Positions 1 to 10,604 of a stretch of 64,000 bases of DNA are shown one piece after another. The number at the start of each line of letters is the position of its first letter. Position 1 is the stretch's first letter. The notes under the pieces were generated by a model. That model was not told the origin of the DNA and did not search any database. It worked only from the letters and a program-made list of their open reading frames with translations. The translations under genes were made by a program, and so were the position numbers. The stretch is taken from NCBI GenBank assembly GCA_022385755.1, contig MU278354.1, forward strand, positions 698,805 through 762,804, in the 5' to 3' direction. The stretch is from Trametopsis cervina. Its lineage: Eukaryota > Basidiomycota > Agaricomycetes > Polyporales > Irpicaceae.

Positions 1-340
1 AACGCAGGATGTTGCTTATTCAACAGGAAGTGTTGGAACTGCGCCGCAGGGTTCATGGATCCAGGGCAACCCGCCTCCTTGGAGGAAAGCACTTTGATAG
101 CCCAGACTTCGGAGGGGCTCCAAACGCGACAGATTGGCTTGTGTATGGTCCAGTGTTTCTTTTGGCAGTCCTGAGACTAGACGGAAAATTGGCCGTCAGC
201 GAAAGAGCGATCATATTATGAAGGCGGGAGAGTACACATACGCAATATGTGACCGTTTTGCAGCGAGAGCATCTCTGGTTGACCTCGTAGGATGTTCCAC
301 AGCTCTGGCAGAGCGGCTCATCACTGGCTCGTGTCGACAT
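1..340 (-). CDS. MYND-type zinc finger protein, 5' part (runs off left edge)
   Basis: Two exons are visible: 340-242 and 176-1, with a 65 nt GT..AG intron (241-177) between them. The start at 340 is supported by an in-frame TAG two codons upstream. Residues 11-33 give LCQSCG, then RCSRC and TVTYC; after the splice the frame continues SQDCQKKHW and IHKPIC. This completes the C-C-C-C-C-C-H-C ligand pattern of a MYND finger near the N-terminus. MYND fingers bind zinc and usually mediate protein-protein contacts. The rest of the protein lies outside the window, so the full domain composition and function are unknown. It may be a short stand-alone MYND protein, of which Agaricomycetes have many, or a larger enzyme. 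Confidence 0.8.
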
Positions 341-652
341 GATTATCTAGACTTGGCGTACAAGAGCAGACGATGAGAGGTTGCGTTCGGATAGGCACCG
401 TACGTTATATATATTTCGAGGGAGTCTTTGATTACATCCCGCGCCCTTCCATTGCTTGGTGTATCGTTCGCACGACGTATTAGGGTTTAGTGTTGTCCGC
501 TTTCTAGGAGCGCTATCGGTAACTTTCTTTCTGTGGCTTACCGTATGGAGGAAATCACACACCCACTTGAAAACGCTATCAAAAGATTTATAGTGGCCTG
601 GGGTGACTGGCATACTGCAAATATAGCGAAAACAGATAAAGAAGCGTACATT

Positions 653-2298
653 TTAAGCAGGCAGGCCCCAGATCCGTACGTCTCTACCGCTCGCACCCCA
701 AATCTCCTTCCCATCTCCACTGAAGACGAAGTCAACGACTTCGCCACCCTCCTCGAATCGGACAAGCTCTTCCCAGGTCTTGTGAGCGAACACGCGGACA
801 CCTTCGCTTCCCGCAACACCAAGCAACTGCGCGCTGTAGTCGTACAGAACCTTGTGGGTCTTGAAACCGTCGCCCAACTGAATGGAGTGCGCCAACTTCG
901 GCTTGCGCAAGTCCCAAATCGCGACTGACGAAAGGGAGTCGGGGGCAAGCAGGTGGTATCCATTTTCAGAGAAGCTCAAAGAGTTCACTGTGAAAGGAAC
1001 TCCAGAGGGCGGTGTGAGCGTGGCGGCGACTGCGCCGGAGCGGATGTCGAAGATTTGAATGGTGGAGGCAGGGCCACCGACGGCGAGAAGTGTACCGTCA
1101 GGATGGACCGCAAGAGAGGTAATAGGCTCGTCCGATTCTGCTGAGCGATATACTTGGTCAAAGGTGTTCAGATCGTGTAACGAATATGTGCGGTCGGCGG
1201 AGCTGAGAGCCAAGAGGGTGGAGGTCGGGTGGACAACGAGACCTGTAATTTCACCCTTGTGGGTACGGATTGTGCCCTTGGGGATGTATTCACCAGAGGC
1301 TTCGTCTGGCGACCATGCCTTAACCATCTTGTCGGCACCACCAGAGAGGAGCAGTGTCGGTTCGCCCTCGCGCTCCCTGAAAGCGACGTGGTTGATCTTC
1401 TTCGTGTGTCCTTTGAGCGATGCCAAAACCTTGTCCGTCGACCTATCGTAAAGCTGAACAACCTTGTCGTTCCCACCAGTGAGGAATTGAGAAGGGTTTG
1501 TCTTTGAAACAGCAAGAGCCGTAACACCAGCGGGAGACGATGCATGCAGAGATGGCACGGTGTGCTTGGGGGTGAAGGTCTTGATTTCCTCCTGAGTAAC
1601 GTACCCAGCAGGGGCCTTGCGCTTCTTACGAGCGGCGGAAAGGGTCTTGTGGGTCTCATCTATCTGGCTGAGGACGTTTTCAGGGAGTCCGCCGGCCTCG
1701 GCAGCCTCTGTCATCTCAACGTCTCCAGCAGCACCGTTAGCTGGGGCAACACCCATCGTTGCGGAAACGCTGGCAAGTGCCCTGTTTACGAAAACAAATG
1801 ATATCTGTCAGTTCTCGAAACTATACGTCGCGGTGGGAGGAGTACTGACTCTCGTGCAGCGTCACGTTCGCGTATAAGACGCGCAACAACACGCGTAGCC
1901 GCATCTTGAGTGTAGAGCGAAACACTGAGTTCTTGCTTCAAGGAGTTGTTCTGTTGCTTGAGCGCGAAAACTTCGAGCATTGCAGCATCCCACTCATTCT
2001 GCAGAGTTTGCAACAAGGCCGGGATAGAAGATGCTGCCGGAGGCCGCGGAGCAGTGGTCTTTGGGTCTGAAAAGGAACAGGTCAGGTCGTTAGCCTAGAT
2101 ACAACATGATTCGCTTATAGGGTACGCACTGGCTTTGACTGAAATCAAGTCCGACTCCTCCAACTTGTCACCTGTAATGGGGTCCGTGCCATTTTCGGTG
2201 ATGTACTTGAGGATGAGGCGACGTTCATATACCTGACCAGACTTTTGAGAGACAACAGGGTCCTGCGGCAACTCGCCAGAGATCGCGCAGAAGAACAT
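653..2298 (-). CDS. PRP19: Prp19, U-box E3 ubiquitin ligase of the spliceosomal NineTeen complex
   Basis: Three exons: 2298-2130, 2066-1850 and 1781-653, joined in phase to 504 residues, the same length as human PRPF19. Residues 1-60 are a U-box beginning MFFCAISGELPQDPVV. Residues about 60-135 are the Prp19 helical and coiled-coil region (LLQTLQNEWDAAMLEVF, AATRVVARLIRERDAARE). The rest is a WD40 propeller with repeated GG.DK and LYDRSTDKV-type blades, ending in VRIWGLPA. As established for the family, Prp19 tetramerises, carries K63-linked ubiquitin activity and stabilises U5/U6 in the activated spliceosome in the nucleus. It lies head to head with Sgt2, 315 bp apart, so they probably share a promoter region. 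Family assignment is firm; the two small introns were placed by alignment to known Prp19 proteins. Confidence 0.96.
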
Positions 2299-2613
2299 TT
2301 TGGAGTCGGTTACAGAACTGAGGTTTGTAACCTAAGGGCGTTGGCGTATGAGGTGGTCCAAGGGTAGGCGTCTAATGCACCGTAAACTCTGTGAGTAAGT
2401 GCAAAACGTTACCGTGAGAATGCCTTTTGCTTACCGACTTCGTATACAGATTCCTTTACTGCAGATTTAGACGCCTTCAGATATCAGCTGCGATTGTGCC
2501 TGCGCAGTGTACACGTTCTAGGATCTTCCATCGTAAGTATAGCATTCTGAATCGTCAGCTGCAGCACTCCTCATTTTCATCTTCCTTTGTAGCCTACCCC
2601 TAGTGAGTCAAAC
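2299..2613. promoter_or_regulatory. Divergent promoter region between Prp19 and Sgt2
   Basis: 315 bp separate the two start codons. No other coding signal is visible. The upstream regions and 5' UTRs of both genes must lie here. No TATA box or named factor site can be assigned with confidence. Confidence 0.5.
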
Positions 2614-3882
2614 ATGTCCACTAAGCAACGACTTGTCCTGTCGATCGTCGACTTTCTCAACCAGTCCATCCAGGATGGGACTATCAAGCAGGACGATCAA
2701 GAGGGCATTGAGGTTGCCAGTACGTCCCTGCGGCAGCTCACCTCACTCAATCGTTACGTATATACTGACGATTTTGTTGTGCATCAGTCCAATGTATAAG
2801 TGAAGCTTTTGGCGTGGATCCCTCAAATGAAACACAACGAAACCTGCTCACCGTCAAACCCGCCACTCTTCCCTCCATATTCGATGTTTTTCTCAAGACT
2901 CGCGATAAGCTGAACCCTGCGACTGCGACTGCAGCCGCACCTTCCTCTTCGTCTGCCTCACAGCCTGCGGGTCCGTCGAGCGAAGACAAGACCGCTGCCG
3001 AGAAACTGAAGGCGACCGGAAATGAGCAGATGTCTCGCAAGCAATATGATGCTGCCATTGACTCGTACACGAAGGCTATTGCGCTTGACGCGACCAACGC
3101 GGTGTACTACTCGAACCGCGCTGCTGCATATTCCAGCAAAAACAACCACACTGCTGCGATTGCAGATGCAGAGAAGGCGATCGAAGTAGACCCTTCGTTC
3201 GTCCGCGCATACCATCGTCTTGGGTGAGTCTCCCTACTTGAGTTTTAGGACTGCCCACTCATCTACGAAATAGCCACGCATACTATTGCTCGAACGACTT
3301 CACCAAAGCGACAGACGCTTTCCAGCGGGGTCTCGACCTGGACCCTGCAAACGCCAACCTGAAGACGGGCCTCCAGAGCGCAAAGGCTCGCATCCCACAA
3401 GTGTACGAAGACACTGTAGATGAGTCTGATGTCCAGCCCCCAGCGGCAGGGGGTGCAGGCGGGATGGCAGACATGCTGAGGGGCCTGGGCTTAGGCGGTG
3501 CCGGGGGCGCAGGAGGCGCAGGGGGTATGCCCGACCTGGCGGGTATGATGAACAACCCTGCGATAATGCAGATGGCCCAGCAGATGATGGCGAACGGTGG
3601 ACTTGACTCGCTCATGCAGAACCCTGCAGTACAGGGCATGGTCAGTACCATAGCTTATCTCTGCAATTGCTGTCAGCACTCATCAGCTTTTTCTCACTCT
3701 CTATTAGATGAACCGAGTGCAGTCGGGCGGCGGTATGCCCTCAATGTCGGAGCTCATGTCTGATCCTCAATTAAGGAATCTGTGAGTGTTCAATGGCTCC
3801 AAGGGCAGATTATAACGTTTCCCTCTAATGCACCATTTTTTGTGGCAGGGCTACTCAATTTGGCAATACGTCTAGTCAATAA
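2614..3882 (+). CDS. SGT2: Sgt2/SGTA, TPR co-chaperone for tail-anchored proteins
   Basis: Five exons: 2614-2719, 2788-3223, 3274-3640, 3708-3781 and 3849-3882, giving 338 residues. The N-terminal dimerisation domain begins MSTKQRLVLSIVDFL and continues across the first splice as IQCISEAFGVDP. Three TPR repeats lie at about residues 105-220 (AEKLKATGNEQMSRKQYDAA, YYSNRAAAYSSKN, HAYYCSNDFTKA). A Gly/Met-rich region follows at about 235-310 with NNPAIMQMAQQMM and QNPAVQGM, typical of the substrate-binding C-terminus. In yeast Sgt2 passes tail-anchored membrane proteins to Get4/Get5 and Get3 and binds Hsp70/Hsp90 through its TPRs in the cytosol. Length and domain order match the family. The final exon encodes only 11 residues. 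Confidence 0.95.
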
Positions 3883-4113
3883 GCCTCAGGTGTACCACAC
3901 ATCTTGTATACGCCTCGCCAACTTGTCTCTCGCTTGCGCAGCAAGCGGCCAGCATATCCCTGTGAATTGGTTAGATAGTCAATTATAAATTTAAATACCG
4001 GAGATATTAGTGAGATATCGTCTTTGTGACACGAAAGCGACTTCACGTTGACGTGCAGAAGCAACGACGAGGATCACATGGTCCCAACAAAAAGATGCAG
4101 AAGGTATGTCAAA

Positions 4114-4191
4114 GGCGCTACCAGGGCTCGAACCTGGGTTTTGGGAAGGTGTAATCAGAATCCCAAGTGATAACCACTACACTATAGCGCC
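4114..4191 (-). tRNA. tRNA-Gln (anticodon CUG) with a short anticodon-loop intron
   Basis: The minus strand folds as a cloverleaf. The 7 bp acceptor stem is GGCGCTA with TAGCGCC. The D-arm contains GTGTAGTGGTTATCAC. The T-arm is CCAGG, loop TTCGAGC, CCTGG. The anticodon stem TGGGA/TCCCA encloses 14 nt instead of 7. Reading from the 5' side the loop is TT-CTG-A, so the anticodon is CTG, and about 7 extra bases follow position 37, the canonical tRNA intron site. CCA is not encoded, as is normal for nuclear tRNAs. The tRNA call is firm; the Gln identity depends on where the loop intron is placed. Confidence 0.85.
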
Positions 4192-4274
4192 ACATAGTTT
4201 AAGCCCAAAGCACAGCTGTATGATACTTCTAGAGCTATAACAAGATCTAATTCGTTGTAATCATAGTGCGTACA

Positions 4275-5376
4275 TCAAAGCTTTCCTTGGCTGCGCTGCT
4301 CCTCGACCCATCGTAGAACATCTTGCCAGCCGTCCACTCTTGTCAAAGGTATCCCCTCGGGAATCACTATGTTCTCCTCTTTCCAAAACTCCTTTCCTCC
4401 CTCCTTCTCCAAACGCTCTTCGAAGCTCAGCTCATCCTTGATATCCTTGTACTTCGACAGCCTCTGGTTCCACTCGTTTCTTCCGAATAACAGCACAGGC
4501 GTAGGCGTAGCATGCGTCGCGCATTTGAGCGAGTTCTCCAGCGAGTCGTCCACGAGGAATTTCGCACCCAGCTTGAAGCAGATCTGACAAAGAAACGACA
4601 TCTCAAATGAACAACGGGAACGTGCGCGACGTATCCGCGAGCCACTCACATCTGCCTTCGATAGCTTCGTGATGAACAAGCTCTCCTCCGCGAGTGTCTC
4701 CTGCGACTGCCCGGTGCAGATGATGTCCTCGAAGATGCCTGCATAATGCTTCTGCACCCAACGTGCGGTCCGGTCTATTTCGCGACGCTGCCTGGCGGTG
4801 ACAATCACCAAGCGGTAGCCGAGCTCTTTAAGCTTCTGCACGCCCTCGAGTGCACCGGGGATCGGAAGCGCGTCATCGAGACGAGTCGTCTTGTAGAATT
4901 CTTCGACTTTGCGGAAGGTCTCTTCCGGCGTTCCAAAGCCTGGGTTCTGCGGGGGCGAGGCCGAATGTTAACGGGGGGATAGCTGCAGTCCATACGGTCA
5001 ATTACCTTCCAGTAATAGTAGTCTATGGCAGCAATCAATTAGCACAATTCGCTCAAGCCTGCAGAGAATATGTAGTGCTCACAGTAAAACTGCGACAGCT
5101 CCAGCTTAGTGCCATACACATCGTTATGCCCTTCACATCCTCCCTTCAGCACGTCAATCAAAGAGCTATCAAAGTCCCATGCTCACATTGCGCGACAGTC
5201 AGATTGGTCTGGCTCAACACGTCGTCGAGATCAACAGCGATCAGCGGCTTGTCAGAGGCCGCCAGGATCTCGTCCAACGACGATCCGGGAAAGGCGAGGT
5301 GGCGCGGGGTGTCTGCGCCTCCCGCAGCTTTTTCGTGTGCTTGCGCAATCTCGAGATCTGTCTGTGCGGCGGACAT
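4275..5376 (-). CDS. HAD-superfamily hydrolase resembling 5'-nucleotidase type C
   Basis: Five exons: 5376-5187, 5130-5083, 5022-5006 (17 nt), 4946-4650 and 4583-4275, in phase for 286 residues. HAD motif I is LIAVDLDDVLS, with the nucleophile and acid/base Asp at about residues 49 and 51. A second motif, LVIVTARQ, lies mid-protein, and FLVDDSLENS is a motif IV-like acidic pair near residue 200. In the order and spacing of motifs it resembles the NT5C / YqfW-type phosphatase group, which dephosphorylates nucleotides or related small phosphates. The true substrate cannot be read from sequence. The very small third exon encodes YYYWK and is needed to keep the frame. It is a soluble protein with no signal peptide. 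Confidence 0.8.
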
Positions 5377-7471
5377 GTTTGCGATGGGTGGGTGTGGTCG
5401 GGATGGAGGAAGCGGACGCTAGCGATAGCGCACTTATCTGTCGGAGATGCGCGTATACGCACTAGTGCTAGTGAATGGCGATGTCGGGGATGGTAACTCG
5501 TCGTGCTCGAAAGTCTGATCCACTCAGATGTCACTTTCCGGCGTCTACGCGTCGCGTCGCGTCATAAATGGCCGTCGGCATACCGAGATCTTGGCTTGCA
5601 AAGATTACCGTTCTGACATGTTCTGTCAAGACAGGTCTCGATTGAATGTACAAGTCGCACAGATGCTTGAAGTCACTCGGCAGAATTTCTAAGCAGTCGG
5701 ATTTGTATTCTGTAGTACATTACAACACATGGTAACTACAATCCTGCGCGAAGAACAGCCTACAGGTTTCGGCTGCTCTGCACAAGAAGAAAGAATAGAA
5801 AGCCTACAGGTTTCGGCCTCCTATGCTTCCGCAGTCGGATACATGAACTATGTACTAGAAGAACACAAGAGCAAGAAAATGGGGGTGGGGAGAGGGGAAG
5901 GAAGGGGCAAAAGAAAGGGTAGGTTGAGTATCTAGGATGGGTGGGTGTGCATGGTAGTTCCGGATGATGATATAGAGTAGATGGTTTGTACATAGAATGG
6001 GTTTCTAGATGCTGCGAGAGGAGGAGAAAAAAAAGAAACGGAGAGGAGAGGAGAAAAAAGGAAAGGGAGACTGGGTAGTGAACGAGCCTGTGTCGTGATC
6101 ATGGGTAATAGTGTGATTGGGGTATCGGGGGATAGAAGGTGGTTGATGTTCAAGCTTGAAGATAGGTGAGGCGATGTGAGCGAGAGGTGGCCAGTGCGAA
6201 GAGCGATTAGTGAGAGCGACGAAAGCGGTGAGTAGAGCGTATTCGAGATCTTGATCAGCGACGAAAGCGAGTGAGCGAATGCGACAGAGTCTGAGGACAG
6301 CGTGTGGTGGGAGTAGTCGTGAATAGTCGTGCGCGCGGAGAATAGGTTGGTTGATGTTGTAGTCGATGATAGAGGTAGTGGCCATAGGTAGAGTGTGAGG
6401 TATGTAGGCTTGCGGTTATCAGAACGGCCCAGAATTGAGATCATCCATCTGCAGCTCTGTTAGCAACGACACGCGACCGTCCACAACAAAAGATGCTCAC
6501 CAAATTGAAGGACGATCGTCGTAGTACGCACGTGAACTCATGTGCACAAGAAATGGGGAGTCGTTGGAAAGGTGACACCAACGAAGGGATCATCATCCGA
6601 TATGAAGTAAGGATGATACGGGGGGATCTACGGTACTCTGTCAGAACACTATGCAATGAAAAGAACTGACAAGGCACTCACCCGAAGACCCATAGGTAGG
6701 TGCTTCGCGGTCCTCTGCAACCCGCGTCCAGGTTCGCAAAGGGCCACTACGCCCCATGACGGCTTCACAAGGCTGCGTCCAGCCAAGTAAAGTCGTCACA
6801 AAGCTTCCAAGCGTCCCGCTTGACCGCTTCCGGTCGCACAGGAACACCAGAAGACACAAGGGCGCGACGGAAGGAGGAGAGGAGGGGTTTCCCAAAGGTG
6901 CGTGGGAAGCGCGGTGGTACCGGGATGAAAGCCATATTGGATGGCAGGAGTTTATAGCCCTCGCGGCTGCCGGGTCCGAATCTGGTCAAGACGAAGCGGC
7001 GACGGAGAATATATGCAAATAGAATAAAGCTGTCTGTCCAGGGTATGCTGGTCTGGTCTGGTCTTATTGGATGCCAGAATATATGTCGAGTCGGGTCCAA
7101 GTCAAGAGTCAAGAGTCAAGCCTAGAGATGTTGAGGCAGAGGCAGATAAGCCAAGGTATGCGAGTCAAGTCCAGAAGCCAGAAGCCGAATCCAGAAGCCA
7201 AGAAGTCGAGTCCAGGAGCCAAGAAGCCAAGAATCCAGTGGGGGCCGGTGAAGAAGACGGCACAGATGAGACAAGTCCAGATGGAGTCTTCAATATGATA
7301 AGAATAATGATAGTATGCGTCCAGTCGTCGAGAATATCCGAGTCCAGATCCGAGAAGGTGCTTCTTGTGAGCGTATGGTCCTAATGCAATGCGGGCTATT
7401 GATGCTATTGATACTTGAGGTGATGTCTTGCGGTATTATATTATTGGGCGGGTCATGTATTGATGAAGTCT
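5377..7471. other. 2.1 kb stretch without a confident gene; purine-rich
   Basis: Holds the upstream region of the HAD hydrolase at the left, then strongly purine-rich DNA on the plus strand (about 5860-6070) and short AGTCAAG / CCAGAAGC repeats (7090-7240). On the minus strand, open frames at 6385-6005 and 6936-6765 read plausibly in part (for example HWPPLAHIASPIFKLE). However, they match no family I know, and one lies over low-complexity CT-rich sequence. A small spliced hypothetical gene is possible but not supported. Confidence 0.4.
7090..7240. repeat. Short degenerate tandem repeats (AGTCAAG and CCAGAAGC units)
   Basis: Units such as GTCAAGAGTCAAGAGTCAAG near 7100 and variants of CCAGAAGCC / CCAAGAAG to about 7230 recur with changes. 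The composition is almost entirely purine plus C. It looks like slipped-strand simple repeat; no coding frame or transposon end is evident. Confidence 0.6.
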
Positions 7472-8652
7472 TCAAAGTGCGAGGGAGCCGAGAATGCCAG
7501 TAAGCTGAACTTCGTGTACTTCGTCGACGACGGACTTGAGGAAGTCGTCGACATCACGAGCAGAAGCGACTGGTGCCTCAGGTAGAACTCCGAGGTCAGC
7601 CATGACCATGGCGAGGGATGCTACCGGGTCCTCAAGTTGGACTTCGAGGTCAACCATTCCCATCGCCAGTGCTGATAGAGGGTCCTCGAGGTAGACTTCG
7701 AAGTCAGCAAGCTCCATTACCGGTGCCGCCACAGGGGCCTCGGGGTGGACTTCGAGCTCAGCAAGCCCCATCGCTAGTGCTGCGACAGCAGGGTCCTCAG
7801 ACTCAGGTGTAGTCGACGCCTTGCCAACAGCGAACCACTCCTCGAGCTCCTTGAAGTCCAGTGCGACCTTGGATGTCTCCTTGTTGCAAGAAACCGAGTT
7901 GTCCGTTGCACGGTCAAGAATGTGGCTGGTGACTCCCCTAGTGTGCAGGTCATACGGCCAGACGCGAAGATGGAAAGGAACCTTCGACATGCTGCCCGGT
8001 ACGGTCGATGTCGATGCGGGAATGACATTGACCTTCGGCTGGGTCTTGCGTTGTTGCCTGAGGATGAGACGGTCCGAGCGTGCAGGTGGCGGTGTCGCAA
8101 GGGAGAAAGAGCTTGCTAGCGACGAGGCGAAGGAATGAGACAACGATGGGATATCTGCCGGCGTGTGCACAACGGCAGGAGCGACGGCGTTGTCAAGGAT
8201 GTTACCCAATAGAGAAGCCTCCATTGTCGAAGACATTGCATCTCGTTGAGCCTTCGCTGCATCAGCCCATAACGAGCGAAATGCCGTATCGTCGACGTCC
8301 ATGTTGACATACGTGGGCTCATCTATAGGCACGGGATGCATCCAGACATCACCGTCGTCGTCCATGGAGACAACCTTGTCCTTAAGGAAGGTCAGCGTTG
8401 GATGCACACAGCATACATAGATCAACATACCCCGTCAATGTCGACGAACATCGGCTGCGGGTCTTCGATAGACATGTTCTCGAACCACACCAACCACTCG
8501 GGGTCAAGCGAGCTTGGCGGCGTCGGGAAGACAGGCTCATCGCCAAACTCGGGGAACCTCTCGACAGTGTCGAGGTCAGGGTCCTCGACCACAAAGATCT
8601 CACTGGGTCTCCACATGTTGTACTCAAGCGGAGGGCTCGGGAAGTACGCCAT
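7472..8652 (-). CDS. Hypothetical acidic protein with four 18-19 residue C-terminal repeats
   Basis: Two exons, 8652-8431 and 8380-7472, joined in phase 0 across a GTATGT..AAG intron, give 376 residues. I do not recognise a family. The N-terminal part is Pro- and acid-rich (MAYFPSPPLEYNMWRPSEI; FVDIDG joined to DKVVSMDDDGDVWM). A Ser/Thr-rich middle follows. Near the C-terminus there are four tandem repeats, each starting E-D/A-P and ending D/E-L/F-x-V (EDPAVAALAMGLAELEV, EAPVAAPVMELADFEV, EDPLSALAMGMVDLEV, EDPVASLAMVMADLGV), encoded at about 7578-7802. No signal peptide or membrane segment is seen. The splice consensus and the frame running through both exons support a real gene; the function is unknown. 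It is probably restricted to this lineage. Confidence 0.65.
7578..7802 (-). repeat. 54-57 bp coding tandem repeats
   Basis: Four consecutive units inside the hypothetical protein share a pattern of about 18 codons. Each unit contains a GGGTCCTC / GGGGCCTC block followed by a GACTTCGA(A/G)GTCAGC-like block on the plus strand. Units differ at many positions, so the array is old or under selection at protein level. Confidence 0.7.
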
Positions 8653-10603
8653 AATGCGGACTATATTGCGGTTCACAGCGGCTGTTGTGGGGGGGAGATA
8701 AATACTTGAAGGAAGGGTAACGCAAGAGACGAAAGGTAGAGAACGTTGGGGGGCAAAGGAGAGTGGTGTTTCCTGAACTCGAACCAGGAAGTCTTGCCTA
8801 TAGGTACTTCGCGGGGTTATTTTGAAACTCCGCGTCTGTCTACGCGCACGTGATCGCGTTGCTCCACCAGCACCACGCGATCGTGCGCTCGCTGAACGCT
8901 CCAGGGAGTGTTTGTGCGTTGAAAGCACACGACCTGTATACGAGGATCAGTACAAGCCGCGATAAATAACTGGAACGGACACGCACCAACTGTTGAGTGT
9001 GAACTCCATGGCTGATGGCGACCCCTCTGCACTCATTGGAACGAACACAGACAACTGCCTGTCACGTCACTCGCTGGCAGGCAATGCAACACCACAGTGT
9101 ACGACTTTTGTTGCAGGTGAAGTTGTCCCTGCCCAGCGCAACCCGACCAAATAAGGGGGTGAGACCAGATGTGAGACTGCTAGAGAAGATGATCAGTTAC
9201 GTTCATATCATTGTTAACCATATTTGTACCTGGGCCACGAGCAGACCACACAACATGGTGCTGCACCAGTGAATACTCAGCGGTGGTCAAGTGGCATCCT
9301 CCGGTAAAGGATTACGTCCGAGCTGTATTGAGCCCATGGTCGGAGCTGGCATGTTTGCGATATGATTGCTGGACTAGGCGCGCAGAAAGTGCGGGGCGAA
9401 ATTGGCTTTCCGACTCACAAATAATTATCCCGTCACCACGTTCAAAGTCAAAGGCTCGCATTGGATTGCAGTCACCTTGAAATTGGGTGACTGAGTTTGA
9501 CATCGAGACCGGAATCCATACTGCGACGTACCTAGGATGTTTACTTCAGCTTTGGGGTACACCGCGGCAACGCAGTGAGAAAGGCGGGGTTTGAGCAAAG
9601 ATTAGCTCACTCCTGATACAGGAAATCGAACTGAGGAAACGCACCTTCCATCGCTGCGAGGTGGATCAGCAGTACGGTATTTTTAGTAGCAAGCTGTACG
9701 AGCGCGACGGGAGAGGCGAGGGCGCGGACGCGGACGAGACGTGGATGATCATCGCATCCTAACCTCACTTTGCATTCTGTTATCATCAGTGTTGTAAGGT
9801 ATCACCGAAGAGATGGCCATTGTATAGTGATTCGCTGGCCATACCTATGATAGTCCTGCAGCTCACACAGCCGTTCGCATTCACGCTGGCGGTTGGCTGG
9901 TTCTATCCGCGAACACATCCGTGATGGCTGTCGCCCAGTCTAGCCGGTTCTGGAGCAAATTGCTGTTGCGCTCCAGGACTAATCTACACGAGGCCACGGT
10001 GGCAATGTGTCCTCACAGGCGTCCGCACAGGCAGCGTCTACAGCCAACTAACACAGCCGGGTTCTCGCAGACTCTGTACCATTCATACACTACCTCCGCT
10101 CTTTCTCGGTTTTCGTTTTCCTTTCTCTCTGCGTTCTGGCCTGTCCACAGCATCCCACACGTCGCAGTCCTTGCTGCTCTGTCCTGGGGCTCCTGATTGA
10201 TTTCTGACTGGATCTGCCAGTGTCTGGACTGCCTGGGAAGAACGCCTGCCACCATTGCACGCTGCGGATATCTGGGTTTCCAGCTCGTGCAGATGGTCCG
10301 CATTTCCACCAAAACTACGGTCGAGGGAGCATCGGGGGCATTGGCATGGACAGTGGGAGCATTGTGGGCGAGTTGTCTGTTACCCCAGACATTAGGAAAA
10401 TACGTACCGTATTTGCAGCAAGTACGTATATTTGGCTTAGCGAAAGGTGCATTCATAGTCACGACTAACCCGTCTCCAGAGTTTCTTCTTCGACTGGACA
10501 CCCCCAGGGCAATCGCCACCCATCCCGACCACAGGTAGGGGTCGTGTGCTTCTACGCCTCATGGGCACTGCGTCATTTTTGGTGCTCACGATATTTGTGC
10601 GCA
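8653..10603. other. About 2 kb without a confident gene
   Basis: Contains the upstream region of the repeat protein and probably the missing first exon(s) of the membrane protein to the right. Frames of 80-168 codons exist on both strands (for example minus 10519-10013) but show no domain, no signal peptide and no splice-consistent extension. Nothing else is recognised. Confidence 0.4.
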
Positions 10604-10604
10604 G

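Noticed and set aside
5932..6444. 170-codon minus-strand frame rich in Ser/Leu/Pro
   Set aside because: Over a CT-rich tract; low complexity explains the absence of stops.
10013..10519. 168-codon minus-strand frame
   Set aside because: No domain; overlaps the likely promoter or first exon of the membrane protein.
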